Positions 10,801 through 20,563 of a stretch of 64,000 bases of DNA are shown piece by piece. This DNA is from Takakia lepidozioides (taxonomy: Eukaryota > Streptophyta > Takakiopsida > Takakiales > Takakiaceae), in assembly GCA_030704615.1 (NCBI GenBank), contig CM060732.1, positions 22,754,001 through 22,818,000 on the forward strand. The letters are read 5' to 3'. Numbering within the stretch: the first letter of the stretch is position 1; every line of letters starts with the position of its first letter. The translations under genes were made by a program, and so were the position numbers. The notes under the pieces were generated by a model. The model was not told the DNA's origin, ran no database searches, and saw only the letters and a program-made list of their open reading frames with translations.

Positions 10801-12741
10801 CAACACAGAATAGGAGAAAATTATACCTGATGCCACCAAGTCATGACATTGAGCCAGTCGTTCATTTTGTCGTCTGTTGGCTCGATGGGAAAGTGGTACA
10901 GCAGCTTCGTGTTTGTATGGCCGTTCCAGATTCGCAGCCACCTCGTCTGCAGCCACCTCACATCGGTCAGACAAGAACTCCAACATAAGAATTGCGAGAA
11001 GTCACAAAACAAGAATAAACACATGCTTATCTTCTCCGCCGGCTCAACACAGGACACTGCGATGTGATGAAGTTTCTCCATGGACATTTCCGGTTTCATG
11101 GGTCTGGAGTAATGCCAGTCCTATCTCCGCCAGGAACTCGGCACCAAGACCAGGGTCAGCGATTGCAACTTGCTTAACAAGTTTGGACCTGTACTTGGTC
11201 CGGGATTGCTTCCCTGCCTGCACAATATGACTCTCTATCGACGCGTCCGCCTTGTTGGGGGCATCATTCTCAAAGAACTGCCTTTTGGCATAGGCCAAGT
11301 CATCCCTGATGTTCGTCTGCATTCCCATACCCAGCAGATACAGTCAGGCCACGGATCCCTGCAACAAATAACATTAAATTGATACTGAAATTTGAGATGA
11401 ACCTCACCGAATAGAGGATCTCCACCATGGCGTCCAGTGTTGGTCGGTACCAGGTGCGATCTGCTTTCGCTAGGGACTTCATGTACAGCTCGGGATCGAG
11501 GGACTTTTGGAAGTCCGTCAGCGGAGCTGTCCCCACTTCTTCTGCAGAGCGTATGTGCCAGATGAGTTTCCACGAAGGCCCTCTCTGTTACCCTGCCATG
11601 GAGAAAAAAAACAACATGAAAATATGATTTCGGCACAGCAATCCAATTTCCAGTTCATAGAGTGCATGACAGTGGTGAACATTGCCTATTTCGGCGCCGC
11701 AATAGGCAGTACACAAGGATGTAATTGTATACTTACAGATTTATATCCGCCATGGCACCCTTCAACAGTCCTCTGTCCCTGACGTCCACCTTCACGACAA
11801 TGCAGTCCACCATGTAATGCCAACTGATATCTTGCGGATGCATTTCAGCAATGTACTCTGTCCAGGCAAGCATCCTGTGGTTCCCGTCCCAAACGAAGAA
11901 CATCTTCCCTTCCATGTGTGCGAATGTGGGATTAGTCTTCAGATAGGCTTCAAACTCGGCATTAACAGTGTGCCAGTGGGGGCCCCAATTCTGAAGCTCC
12001 TCTGCAGTGGGGCCCCTTGTGACACCCTGGTCATTCTCAATGGAAACGTAGAATGCTGCCGACCCCCGTCTGTACCCTTCTCTGAAGTTGTGCTTCAGTC
12101 GATCGATATCCCCTGGCAGTGCTTGCCTTACAACTGGAAGGCTTACCATGCGACACAAAAGAACTTTGAGGTTCTCCGGATACACCATGGAGCCCAAAAC
12201 GCGGCCTATGTTGCTATGAGTCTCTGCCAGCAACCTGTTTGCTGCTATGTTCATGTCTCGTGCGCTCATGAGCATACCCGCCACCAGTTTCTTACTTGTA
12301 TCACCTCTGTCACTTCCCTCACCCCTCTCACCAGCCTGTGTACTGTCCTGCAGGTTTTGCTCCTCCGCAAGCTCCAGCAGGTTCTGATCGTCGCCAAGTT
12401 GTACCACGTTATCGTCCTCTCCTTCTGTCAGTTGAATGGGCCGCCCTTCTGCAGATCCGACTCCCAGCGGCCTCCACCGCATCTGTGTTTTCTGAAATTG
12501 ACTGCAAACCCAATATCTCCGCTTCCAGTCTCCCTAGGGGTTTTACTGGCGAAGCCATGGGCTCCTTCTGCTTTCTCGGCTTCCGAACTCTAGGTGGGCT
12601 TTTCGGAGGCGATATCTGAGGTGTTGAATGAGGACTCGTCTGCCTCGATGCACTTCCACCTTGTGAGCGCAGCACCCGGGCAGGAGTATCCAAAGTTGAC
12701 TGTGTTGCCTCGCCCCCCTGCGATCCCTCCCCAGCTCCCAT
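7842..12741 (-). pseudogene. ParB-like / N6-N4 methyltransferase-like gene of transposon A
   Basis: This is a gene of about nine exons on the minus strand. Approximate exons: 12741-11737, 11592-11408, 11316-11031, 10985-10827, 10746-10532, 10308-9181, 9059-8813, 8691-8460, 8335-7842, mostly with GT/AG edges. The N-terminus is basic and Pro/Ser-rich. A ParB/sulfiredoxin-like motif follows (FFVWDGNHRMLAW, near 11870), then helical regions and a Lys-rich linker with likely nuclear signals. The methyltransferase-like part has motif IV as MILVDIPDGQ (near 9440; normal family DPPY), then RTRSPAFI and motif I as VLDVTANTG/ACMWAG across an intron. The acidic tail holds RWTVPAGEDGIFE. The order IV before I is that of beta-class enzymes (Pfam N6_N4_Mtase). 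Damage: a frame change near 12480, another near 11105, and a donor that reads AT instead of GT near 11030. Probably not functional in this copy. Confidence 0.72.
9064..9178 (-). other. Intron of the A methyltransferase-like gene containing a palindrome motif
   Basis: The donor GTATGC and the acceptor TTTCAG bound this intron. It contains CAATTTCGGCGCAGAAATTG at 9124-9143, an imperfect copy of the family-A palindrome. Other copies lie in the introns at 10309-10531 and 11593-11736. Confidence 0.7.
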
Positions 12742-13239
12742 GTCAAACAAACAGGAAAACATGAGACACTGCACGCCAAAAAAAAGGTGTAAAAGGAATA
12801 TTGCGTATGGAGTGCTTCACATCCGCGAAGCACGAATCTCTCACTGGTGGGCGATCCGAGTCTCCGGATAACGAGGTCTGCATTTCATGTATGAGACGGA
12901 GCTTAAGTCGTGTCGTCGGCGGCTTCCCAAAATCCCGCGTCCTCCTCTTTGCCGGAGTCGCCTGACCTTCCACAAACTCTATGCTACCACTATGCCGCAT
13001 AAGGAGAGGAAACGCAGGAGAACGTCCCTGCAGAAGGGCAAGGAGCGAGAGAGTGAAGCGGTGGAACATGCAACCACTATGCACGAGCAGATGCGTAAGC
13101 AGCCACGTCTCCCGAAGCGTTGCCACCGTCCAACACTTTTTGCCGTATGGGTGATGAAGAGATTGTGACCCCTGACATGTTCGCACGGATGAAGTCGACT
13201 GGAACATGACGCGTGCCAGTTCCAGCCACCAGTACAAGA

Positions 13240-14750
13240 CGGTTTATCCGAATTGCGGCACCGAAATACCTTCCGTACACCGGATGCTGTTCCCGGAGCA
13301 GCCGGCATTGAATAAAATATCCGCACATCATGAAACCCAACCGCCAAGAAAATCCCCTGCCTATGACATTCAACAGTCAGATCGGTACGTTTCAACAGCG
13401 GACGGATGAATTTCGGCGCCGAAATTCATCCTATTCAAGTGCTTTCATACGCAAACTTACGAATTTCGGCGCCGCAATTCATCGCTTCCGAAGTCCTCAT
13501 CCGTCATGAGCAAACCTGTCAGTGGGATATCGGAGCCGGAATTAATTCCGGGACAGTGAAAACGGTTGCACTTGGGCACATTTCATCCATATTTCGGCGC
13601 CGAAATTCATTACGAATATCTCCGTCCGCGCGTAGACGAGGTGAAATCATCATTATTTCGGCGCCGAAATTCATCCAGAGCGAAGACTAAATTGGCACCA
13701 TGCTACGCTTTGCCGCCATCATTGCCCCTGACGGATGCTGTCCATGCCTGTTGGACTTGCCATTTGTGGACAGTTAACTATAATTTCGGCGCCGAAATTA
13801 TACTTTATGTGCGGCAACGTCCCGTGCGAAAAAGACCACTTAATGGATACTGTCGGTTTCAAATGAAAAAAAACAGCTAAAATGCAATTAATTTTGACAG
13901 AAGTGGTTTAATATGCCGATTTCTCCATTAAATGCAGAATATTCCTGTTATATTCGTCGGAACGGGGTATTTCCAACGATTTACGGAAAATTATCATCCA
14001 AAAGCAAAAAGTAAGTGCCGGGTTTGGACGAATTTCGGCGCCGAAATTCATCCGTCGCATAGAAAATGTAATATTAGAGTTACTCATTGCGGACAGTAAG
14101 GATGAATTTCGGCGCCGAAATTGATCCATTTCAAAGAAAAATAAATATTGGAGGGAGGGCATTGGATGAATTTCGGCGCCGAAATCCGGCGCTCAAACCC
14201 TGAAAAGAATTTGGAGGGATGAAGTCGGCTGAATTTCGGCGCCGAAATTCATTGCTCGCGAAGGAAAATAAAAAATTTCGGGAGGAGTTGGAATGAATTT
14301 CGGCGCCGAAATTCAATGCTCGCGAAGAAAAAAATAAAATCGGGAGGATTTCGGTTGAATTTCGGCGCCGAAATCCATTGCTCGCGAAGAAAAAGGAAAA
14401 TTAAAAGGGAGTACTTGGATGAGATTCGGCGCCAAAGTTCATCTGTCGCAAAGAAAAATAAAAACAGAAAGGACTTCCGATGAATTCTGGCACCGAAATC
14501 CATCTGCAGGGCAGCAGAATTAGGGTCGGAAAAGGAGATGAAGAATGAATTTCGGCGCCAAAATACATCCATTCTGCCGATTCAGGATTACTGTCATTCG
14601 GAAGTCGGCACCGATATCACGACACGTGGTCAATCACGACTGTAATCAGGAACACATTCATCCGTATTTTGGCATCTAAATTCAACCCATATGTGCAGAT
14701 ACAATTTAATGAAGAAGAAGTTCATCCGAATTTCGGCACCGAAATCCATC
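13240..14750. repeat. Palindrome array of transposon A
   Basis: About fifteen copies of AATTTCGGCGCCGAAATT, most extended to TGAATTTC...GAAATTCA, with centres near 13418, 13470, 13598, 13662, 13790, 14040, 14112, 14175, 14238, 14301, 14362, 14428, 14491, 14556 and 14737. Between 14100 and 14560 the spacing is fairly regular, about 60-70 bp, with AT-rich spacers that differ from each other. The array lies upstream of the methyltransferase-like gene. Spurious short ORFs in it arise from the repeats. No gene is seen. Confidence 0.92.
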
Positions 14751-15060
14751 CGCACCTATGCACTCATCATACGTCCACTCGCAACAATTCCAGCGATACA
14801 GCAACGCTGTGCGTGATCTGTTCGGCTCCCACACATGCGGAAAGTCCAGGTCCATGATGCATAGGAACCACCTGCTCCCCAGCCGGGGTCCAGGAGAATC
14901 GTGCAATCCTGCAAGAAACTCCATTGCTCTCAGCTGGACAAGTCGAGGATCGTCCCTGTAAACATCCAGGAAGACAATGATGTCGTCTGCTTTCGGGAAA
15001 ATGACTCCCGTCTGGCATCGATAGATGTGATTCGGGCACGACATGGCCTCACGACACAGC
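14750..15060 (-). pseudogene. Fragment of the second cargo gene (RWNCC family), transposon A
   Basis: The minus-strand frame has the pattern DDIIVFLDVY, LRAMEFLAG, IMDLDFP and RSRTALLYRWNCCEWT, matching the protein encoded at 31227-31928 and 19803-20403 in transposon B. I do not recognise the family. Only the middle of the protein is present, so it is probably broken. It lies between the palindrome array and the right-end repeats. Confidence 0.65.
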
Positions 15061-15159
15061 ACGAACTCAAAGCAGGGAGGAGATGGGCACAACAGAGAAG
15101 AGTGAAGAGCAAAATGAGAGCAAGGCCTCCCTCACCGTAAGGCGGGTATTTGCTCTCCG

Positions 15160-15640
15160 ACGCCCAATTTCGGCGCCGTTATTACATGGAGTGCGGAAGC
15201 TTCAGCCGAGAATTTTGTTTCCGCAGGTCAATTTCGGCGCCGTTATTGGTTGCAATCCCCAGCCTTCAGCCGGGTATTTGGTTTCCGGACCCAATTTCGG
15301 CGCCGTTATCGGCTGCACTCCGGTGGCTTCAGCCGAGTATTTGGTTTCCGGGGCCCATTTCGGCGCCGTTATCGCCTGCACTCCGGAGGATGCAGCCGGG
15401 TATTTGGTTGGCGGAGCCCAATTACTTTCACCGTTGTTGGCTTCACTCCCGAGCCTTCAGCCGGCTATTTCTTTTCCTGTGCCCAATTACGGCGCCGTTA
15501 TACCCAACCATCCTGCACTTCTGCAATAGTACTATCCACGGTTATAGGTCGCCATTGCGTTTTCGGAGTCTGCAAACCCGGATCCTAATTCCGCTTGCGT
15601 CTCTGCCTCTGGGATAATTTCGGTGCCGTTATTGCCCAGA
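15160..15640 (+). repeat. Right-end direct repeats with CAATTTCGGCGCCGTTAT
   Basis: Six or seven direct repeats of about 65 bp, each with CCCAATTTCGGCGCCGTTAT followed by a variable CTTCAGCCG(G/A)GTATTTGGTTTCCGG block. The left half matches the family-A palindrome while the right half does not, so these are half-sites. The repeats create an open frame on the plus strand with no protein likeness. Confidence 0.88.
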
Positions 15641-15659
15641 ATTCAGTTATTCTATGACC

Positions 15660-15893
15660 TGGCCTGGCGGTCCATGAGCCTGGGCTCCAAGTCATGAGCG
15701 TACACTGGTACTCATGAGCGGAGTGCTTCCAGCATGAGCGCGGAAATCTTCGATTTTTGATTATTTTATAGTTTTTGGCCCGAAAAAAATCTGCCGAAAT
15801 TCGAAGTGTGTTACTTTGCGGCTCATGGGTTAGCCATGCCCGCTCATGAGCTCATGAGCTCACCGCTCATGAGCTCATGGAATAGCAACCCCC
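15660..15893 (-). repeat. Right CATGAGC cluster and terminal inverted repeat (A)
   Basis: About ten CATGAGC or GCTCATG words in both orientations precede the 21-bp terminus at 15873-15893. The layout mirrors the left end. Confidence 0.8.
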
Positions 15894-15902
15894 GGGTAGC
15901 TT
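15894..15902. repeat. Target site duplication, right (transposon A)
   Basis: GGGTAGCTT, the partner of 7143-7151. Ty3-X protease sequence resumes here in the same frame order as in uninterrupted copies. Confidence 0.85.
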
Positions 15903-16908
15903 CCTGCTCCTCATCCAGTCCTCCTTTCCACTCATACTCTCTGACTCCTCGAGGTCTTCTTGTAGCAGGTAATCTACTAGATTTCTTTGTGGTAATTTGT
16001 ATCTCGTGTATCCCATTATGCACGGTTAGTAACTGAGAATTCTAGTCATGGAATACCCTGGCCTGTTTCAGCCACGGACGTCCCAATAATAAGGAGTAAG
16101 CCTCCATGACTTCATCCATTTTCAACACAGTTACTGTGATCATAAAGATCATCTTCTGTATCTGTATCTTAACTCCTCTTATTAATCCCAATGGTTGTAC
16201 ACTTCTTTGATCTGCCATTGTTACTGTAAATGGGGCTGGTTTCATGTTACTTAGACCAAGCTTCTTCCTTAACTGGTCTGTCATGATATTTACTCCAGAA
16301 CCTCCATCTATCAGTACATCAGTTAGTTCTGTGCTCCCAATTCTCAATTGGATTACTGGCATAGAATCATCAAAGTCCATGACTGTTTCTCGCCCTTCCG
16401 GCTTCACATTATAACTGGTCACCTTGCTGTTCAGGTCTGTATTTCCTGTCTCCTGGGCAATTCAATTGATTGCTTGATACAGCCTGTGCCTACAATAAGG
16501 TGCCACAGCTAATAGCTGTCCAATGGTAATTTCTGCTTTGGTCTGGCATATTACTTCAGCCAAAGTCTCTTCATTACTTTGCATGTCTGCATCTTCTTTC
16601 TTCCTTTCTTTCCCACTCCCTTCTTCTTCTCCATCAGAATCCGAGGAATCTGCCACAGGAATATCAGTACTCTTCTGCATTTCCCTTATAGTATCTGCCA
16701 CTTCCTTGTGCAGTTCCTTCTCATCTTTCCAAGTCTCTTCATCTTCAGGCATATCATTGCCACCTTCATTATCATCTTCTTCCTCTACTACTGGAGGTAT
16801 TAGTTTGGCTTTACTTCTTGTTATTATCATTGTACTTACTTCTGGTACAACACATGGCCTAACCATGTGAGCTGCCACCACTGGGCCCTCATTCACAGGA
16901 GCTCTCAT
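15894..16908 (-). pseudogene. Ty3-X aspartic protease region (copy 1)
   Basis: The minus-strand frame from 16908 has an acidic linker and then a retroviral-type protease core, VLIDGGSGVNIM, with LLLGRPWL near its end. The protease matures Gag-Pol. Two in-frame stops interrupt it relative to the copy at 47492-48355: a TGA near 16460 where copy 2 has CGA, and a TAG near 16042 where copy 3 has TGG. Both are C:G to T:A changes. The region continues into pol at 7151 across transposon A. Confidence 0.85.
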
Positions 16909-16980
16909 CTCATTCTGGTGTCTTATCCAGAATGAACAGGCTGCCCTGCAATGTCCTGGCTGATTACAATAGTAACATAG

Positions 16981-18702
16981 TTATTCACCATTGGGTCCTT
17001 GCCCTTGGTCTGTTCTTGGATTATTTCTATAATCCTGATTCCCGGGCTGGTAATTCCCCCTTGGATTACCCTGATAGTTGCCTCTGGAATTTCCTTGGTA
17101 ATTCCCTCTTGAATTACCTCTCCCTTCCATACCATTGTTATAACCACCAGACCTACCATAATGGTCCCGATCATTGTTTCTTCTTGGCTGGGGCTGCACC
17201 TGATGCATCCTTACTTGCCTAGGTTCTCTTGCAGCTGTCCTTCTGTTGTAGTAACAATTCTCAGTAGAATGGTTATCCATTTTACAGATAGTACAGTGTT
17301 TCTCCTTCAGGTGGCATTCTGTGGTGGTATGGCCTTCATTCTGGCACTTTGCACACCATACACCCTTCCTCCAATGTGTTGCAGCCTCTGTGGCATACTT
17401 CTTCAAGATTTCTTCCAATCTTTTTTCATAATTATCCCTCTTCAACTTCTCATTTCTCTTACTCTTTCTTTTTAGTTCTTGCTCTTCTTCTTCATCTGAC
17501 TCATCCTCAGAGTCCTCATCATCCTTTTTCTCTCTCCTGAGCATTCCCAATTGCTCAATTCTGTTTGCAGTTTCAAATGCCTCCTCCACTATATTATGGG
17601 GTAACATATCCACTCTCTTTTGCAACTCTGGTCTTAGTCCACTCACAAACCAAGTCTTCTGTAAACCGGGTGCTGGTACTGCAGCCAGCTTTTTCATCGT
17701 CAATTCCATCTTTTCCATATACTCCTCAACAGTTTCATGCTTCTTTTGCTTTAACTGTTGTAAACTTCCATACACTTCATCTTCAGTTTTACTTGTCCTG
17801 AACCTATTTCGAAATGTTGTATTCAAGCCATTCCAGGTTAGGAAATGATTATCAGGAAATCTTGCATACCATTCACTTGCTTTCTTGATAAGTGAACAAG
17901 GAAACAATCTCATCTTGGCATCATCGCCATTCTCATTGTTCACTATACACATGTGCTCAAATTGGCTAATGTATACATCGGGATCCCCTTTTCCTGAATA
18001 TATTGGAAAGGGTGGTTTTGCCCGTGTTGGTTGTAACGCCATCTGTGGCCCTACCTTCTGCCCACTGACAGGTGCTGGCACCCTTGCTGGTGCTGGTCCT
18101 TCTCGACCTGTTGTTTTTGTGGTGGATCTTCCACCAAGTGGTGGCCCTTGAGCACTCCCTGCTTCCGGCCCCACGATATTCACGGTATTCCTAGCTTCAG
18201 TTGCACTACTTCCCACACTCCCTGTCCCCCCAGAGCCAGATCCAGGCAGCCCGCCTGATCCCCCTGAGCCGACACCTTCATTGGCCTGTGATCCAAGTGC
18301 TCCACTTGATCCAGGTCCAACGGGTTGGGATGTCCTGGTTGTAGTCTCAACCTCAGCTGTTGGGTCTACTTCTTCATATCCTTCCTCTTCCAATTTCTTC
18401 TCTCTGTTTTCATCCTCCAAGTTCTGCCCTTGGGTTTCTTCTTCACTCATGTAACTCAACTGTAATAGTGTTGGAGAGTCTGAACTCTCCGTTGGCTCTG
18501 CCACATCCTCTTCTCCTTCTTCACCTTCTGCTTCAGAAACTGGAGTTCCTGCTTTTGGTGTTCCATGCCAACTCTTATCAAAGATTTCTGTCAAATCTTT
18601 TATCCAGGGATGTACCTCAGATCTTTCACCTCGTGATTGATTTTCTTCCTGTACCAATTCCCTTAATCTTTCTTGCAAAGAAACAGAAGGAGTGGCATCC
18701 AA
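16981..18702 (-). CDS. Ty3-X gag (copy 1)
   Basis: A 573-residue Gag. The N-terminal half is acidic and Gly/Ser-rich. The capsid-like retrotransposon gag domain lies around residues 230-370 (KPPFPIYSGKGDPDVYISQF, WYARFPDNHFLTW, TTFRNRFR). A charged coiled-coil-like stretch follows, then zinc knuckles CAKCQNEGHTTTEC and CTICKMDNHSTENC and Arg-Gly-Asn repeats. The frame stops at TAA just before the third knuckle. The copy at 1-249 has GAA there, so this stop is either a mutation or a polymorphism. Copy 2 (28138-29367) is nearly identical. Confidence 0.9.
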   Translation of the reverse strand: MDATPSVSLQERLRELVQEENQSRGERSEVHPWIKDLTEIFDKSWHGTPKAGTPVSEAEGEEGEEDVAEPTESSDSPTLLQLSYMSEEETQGQNLEDENREKKLEEEGYEEVDPTAEVETTTRTSQPVGPGSSGALGSQANEGVGSGGSGGLPGSGSGGTGSVGSSATEARNTVNIVGPEAGSAQGPPLGGRSTTKTTGREGPAPARVPAPVSGQKVGPQMALQPTRAKPPFPIYSGKGDPDVYISQFEHMCIVNNENGDDAKMRLFPCSLIKKASEWYARFPDNHFLTWNGLNTTFRNRFRTSKTEDEVYGSLQQLKQKKHETVEEYMEKMELTMKKLAAVPAPGLQKTWFVSGLRPELQKRVDMLPHNIVEEAFETANRIEQLGMLRREKKDDEDSEDESDEEEEQELKRKSKRNEKLKRDNYEKRLEEILKKYATEAATHWRKGVWCAKCQNEGHTTTECHLKEKHCTICKMDNHSTENCYYNRRTAAREPRQVRMHQVQPQPRRNNDRDHYGRSGGYNNGMEGRGNSRGNYQGNSRGNYQGNPRGNYQPGNQDYRNNPRTDQGQGPNGE

Positions 18703-18894
18703 CTCTAGTTCTTCCGGTATGGGTGATGTACTCTTTGATCTTAATGGTGTGAGAGGTCCAGATGATTCCCCTATGTCTATTCCTCTCTCCCAAAGATATG
18801 GATAATTAGCTTTCAGATAGCTTTATCTTTTTGCTGAATATCTCTGGCGTCTAGCTTCTCTTTCATCACTCATGTCCCATGTCTTTCATTTCTT

Positions 18895-19590
18895 TTAATG
18901 TGGCAATAACCAAAACTCTCTTCTGTAATATCTCTCGTATATGCCTGGGTTTCTTTCAAGCTTCAATGCACCCTTGGCTATACTTGAAGTCTCCGTTACC
19001 ATATAACCATATGGCAAACAAGTCTGAAAAGCTGTTCTTGGTGTGAGTTTGATCCACAAAATATCCTTTGGAATCCAATTCTTTACCAGTACAAGCTCTT
19101 CATGCATATGAGTATAAACATTCACCTTTCTTTCTTCCCAGCCTTCAAACTCTACTCGCTTAATGGATAGCAATGCTATCACATAAACCAACGTGGGTAA
19201 CCAACGTGCTCTTCCTCTACAGGCTACCTGATAAATCTTTATCACTCCTTTCTCCAGACCCCATTCCGGATCAGCATCATGCACTCGCTTAAGAATATTT
19301 TCTTTACAACCGTCTGGCAATTCCAAGAACCTTTGAAAGAATTGTTTGGACAATCTTTCTTCCTTCGTTCCACAGGGAATTTGATTCACTTCAAATTCTT
19401 TAATGGTCCAACCACCATGATCCCACCAGATGCCTATCACATCTGGTTGTTCATGACTCAGTTCCCCAGTATGGTCGCCAAATGTCGCGCGGCTTTTACT
19501 CACCCATCCCTTCGCTATCCGAGGCGGAAACTCCAAGATAGAAGAGTTGGAAATCTCTAAGGACTCAGCCCGCGCAGAACAATCAGTCAT
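18895..19590 (-). CDS. Ty3-X leader ORF before gag (copy 1), unknown function
   Basis: A 231-residue frame between the LTR and gag. The listed first Met lies inside the LTR and the frame reads through the primer-binding site, so the real start is uncertain. It has no motif I recognise; it contains IGIWWDHGGWTIKEFEVNQI and Cys/Trp-rich stretches. An additional ORF upstream of gag is known from Ogre/Tat-type elements, and the tRNA-Arg-like primer site agrees with that group. It is conserved between copies 1 and 2 and recognisable in the fragment at 4020-4586. Confidence 0.6.
   Translation of the reverse strand: MTDCSARAESLEISNSSILEFPPRIAKGWVSKSRATFGDHTGELSHEQPDVIGIWWDHGGWTIKEFEVNQIPCGTKEERLSKQFFQRFLELPDGCKENILKRVHDADPEWGLEKGVIKIYQVACRGRARWLPTLVYVIALLSIKRVEFEGWEERKVNVYTHMHEELVLVKNWIPKDILWIKLTPRTAFQTCLPYGYMVTETSSIAKGALKLERNPGIYERYYRREFWLLPH
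19463..19480 (-). other. Ty3-X primer-binding site (copy 1)
   Basis: The minus strand reads TGGCGACCATACTGGGGA, two bases from the LTR end at 19483. Confidence 0.75.
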
Positions 19591-19802
19591 GACCTACAGC
19601 TAGTGTATCATGGGGGTGTTTCCTATTTGTTTCCCTTTTGGCATTCATGTTAGCTACCTTACCATTGATAATTAAGTATCAGTTTCCTTCATCAATCTAT
19701 TGGATTCCATCAACTCATCCATTCATTCCACAGCTTCACTCAGTTCTCTCTACACAGTGTGATTGTATCGTATAAGTATTAGATTATGATTTATCAGGTA
19801 TC
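19483..19802 (-). mobile_element. Ty3-X 5' LTR (copy 1)
   Basis: Homologous to 3617-3938. Its outer end reads AGATACC rather than TGATACC and abuts the second cargo gene of transposon B in mid-frame. Ty3-X therefore appears to have inserted into transposon B, or a rearrangement joined them there. Confidence 0.75.
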
Positions 19803-20403
19803 TCCGATGGAGTCCACCCACGCCCAGTGGGCAGCAGTTCCACCGCAACAGCATAGCAGTGCGCCTTCTTCTGCATGGGTGACCGTCGTAGCTGGGAAAA
19901 TCGGAATCGAGGATGCGCATGAGCCACGGACTCCTCAGACCAAGATCGTCACCCCGCTCGAAGGCGTAGTGGCCTAGGATATACTCAAAAGCCACCAATG
20001 TTTCCACAATCGAACCAGTATCTTCTCTGTAATCTGTGTACCAGATAACAATGTCTCCCGATGTGGCCGAATACATTGCATAATCGATGCCTCCAAATGG
20101 GCAGTCGTCCCGGTTCCGGAAGCACGGCATCCTTGCAAAGGAGGACCTGAGGATGACTTGGATGCAGATGACAATGACCTTGCGGACAGCTACGAAGCCC
20201 TTAGATTTTGGAAATGATGCGAAGCGGAAGAGCAGTCCGGCCTCCAATAATGGAGCATCTGGGTCCCACGTACCCACCGACGGAGGTGGAACGTGTTCAT
20301 CACGCCGGCGGTGGATGAACCCATACATCTTTCTCATCAACAAGTTATAGTTTGAGATCTGCCACCGAAGTCCATCCCCCCGGATGGAAATTCGGCGCCG
20401 CAT
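19803..20403 (-). pseudogene. Second cargo gene (RWNCC family), minus copy, cut by Ty3-X LTR
   Basis: The minus-strand frame includes GIDYAMYSATSGDIVIWYTD, FEYILGHYAFERG and RTAMLLRWNCC, matching the plus-strand gene at 20564-21266. At its 3' end the frame runs out of the gene into the LTR, so the C-terminus is lost. It is divergent in both senses: its sequence differs from the plus copy, and the two genes start back to back around 20410. Function unknown. Confidence 0.65.
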
Positions 20404-20563
20404 TTACATCGAAGAGGGGATGGACTTCGTCGTGTCCAGTGGCTATCGGCCCACCTGGCAGTGAGTGCCCATAGTTTGCATGGCAGGGTAGGAAACTGAA
20501 ACGGCTACATTCATGAAGCAGCCAATCTTCATCGGTCCAGGATCCTGTAGGGGGGAAATTTAA

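Larger units (their letters stand above)
7152..15893. mobile_element. Transposon A: Mutator-like, carries methyltransferase-like cargo, no transposase
   Basis: This 8742-bp insertion lies in Ty3-X copy 1. The 9-bp target GGGTAGCTT is duplicated at 7143-7151 and 15894-15902, and occurs once in the uninterrupted copy near 26563. The terminal inverted repeats are 17/21 identical (7152-7172 and 15873-15893; core CTATTTCATGAGC). CATGAGC words cluster inside both ends. Cargo: a multi-exon ParB/methyltransferase-like gene (minus), a fragment of a second cargo gene, and arrays of GGCGCC-centred palindromes. I find no transposase, so it would need one from a relative such as B or C. The 9-bp duplication and the transposase in its relatives place it with Mutator-like elements. 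Confidence 0.85.

Noticed and set aside
14249-14572. Minus-strand frame with repeated FGAEIH or FRRRNSF peptides
   Set aside because: It is a by-product of palindromes read in frame. The same peptide appears on both strands because the repeats are palindromic.
13240-14750. Regularly spaced palindromes resembling a CRISPR array
   Set aside because: Repeat and spacer lengths vary, motif copies also sit in introns, no cas genes exist, and the locus is in an intron-bearing eukaryotic transposon.
15083-15617. 148- to 155-residue plus-strand frames over the right-end repeats of A
   Set aside because: They translate the 65-bp direct repeats. The same pattern occurs in three frames and no homologue exists in C.
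16523-16870. Ser-rich plus-strand frames opposite Ty3-X protease
   Set aside because: Antisense shadow of the acidic linker; identical in each copy simply because the sense strand is conserved.
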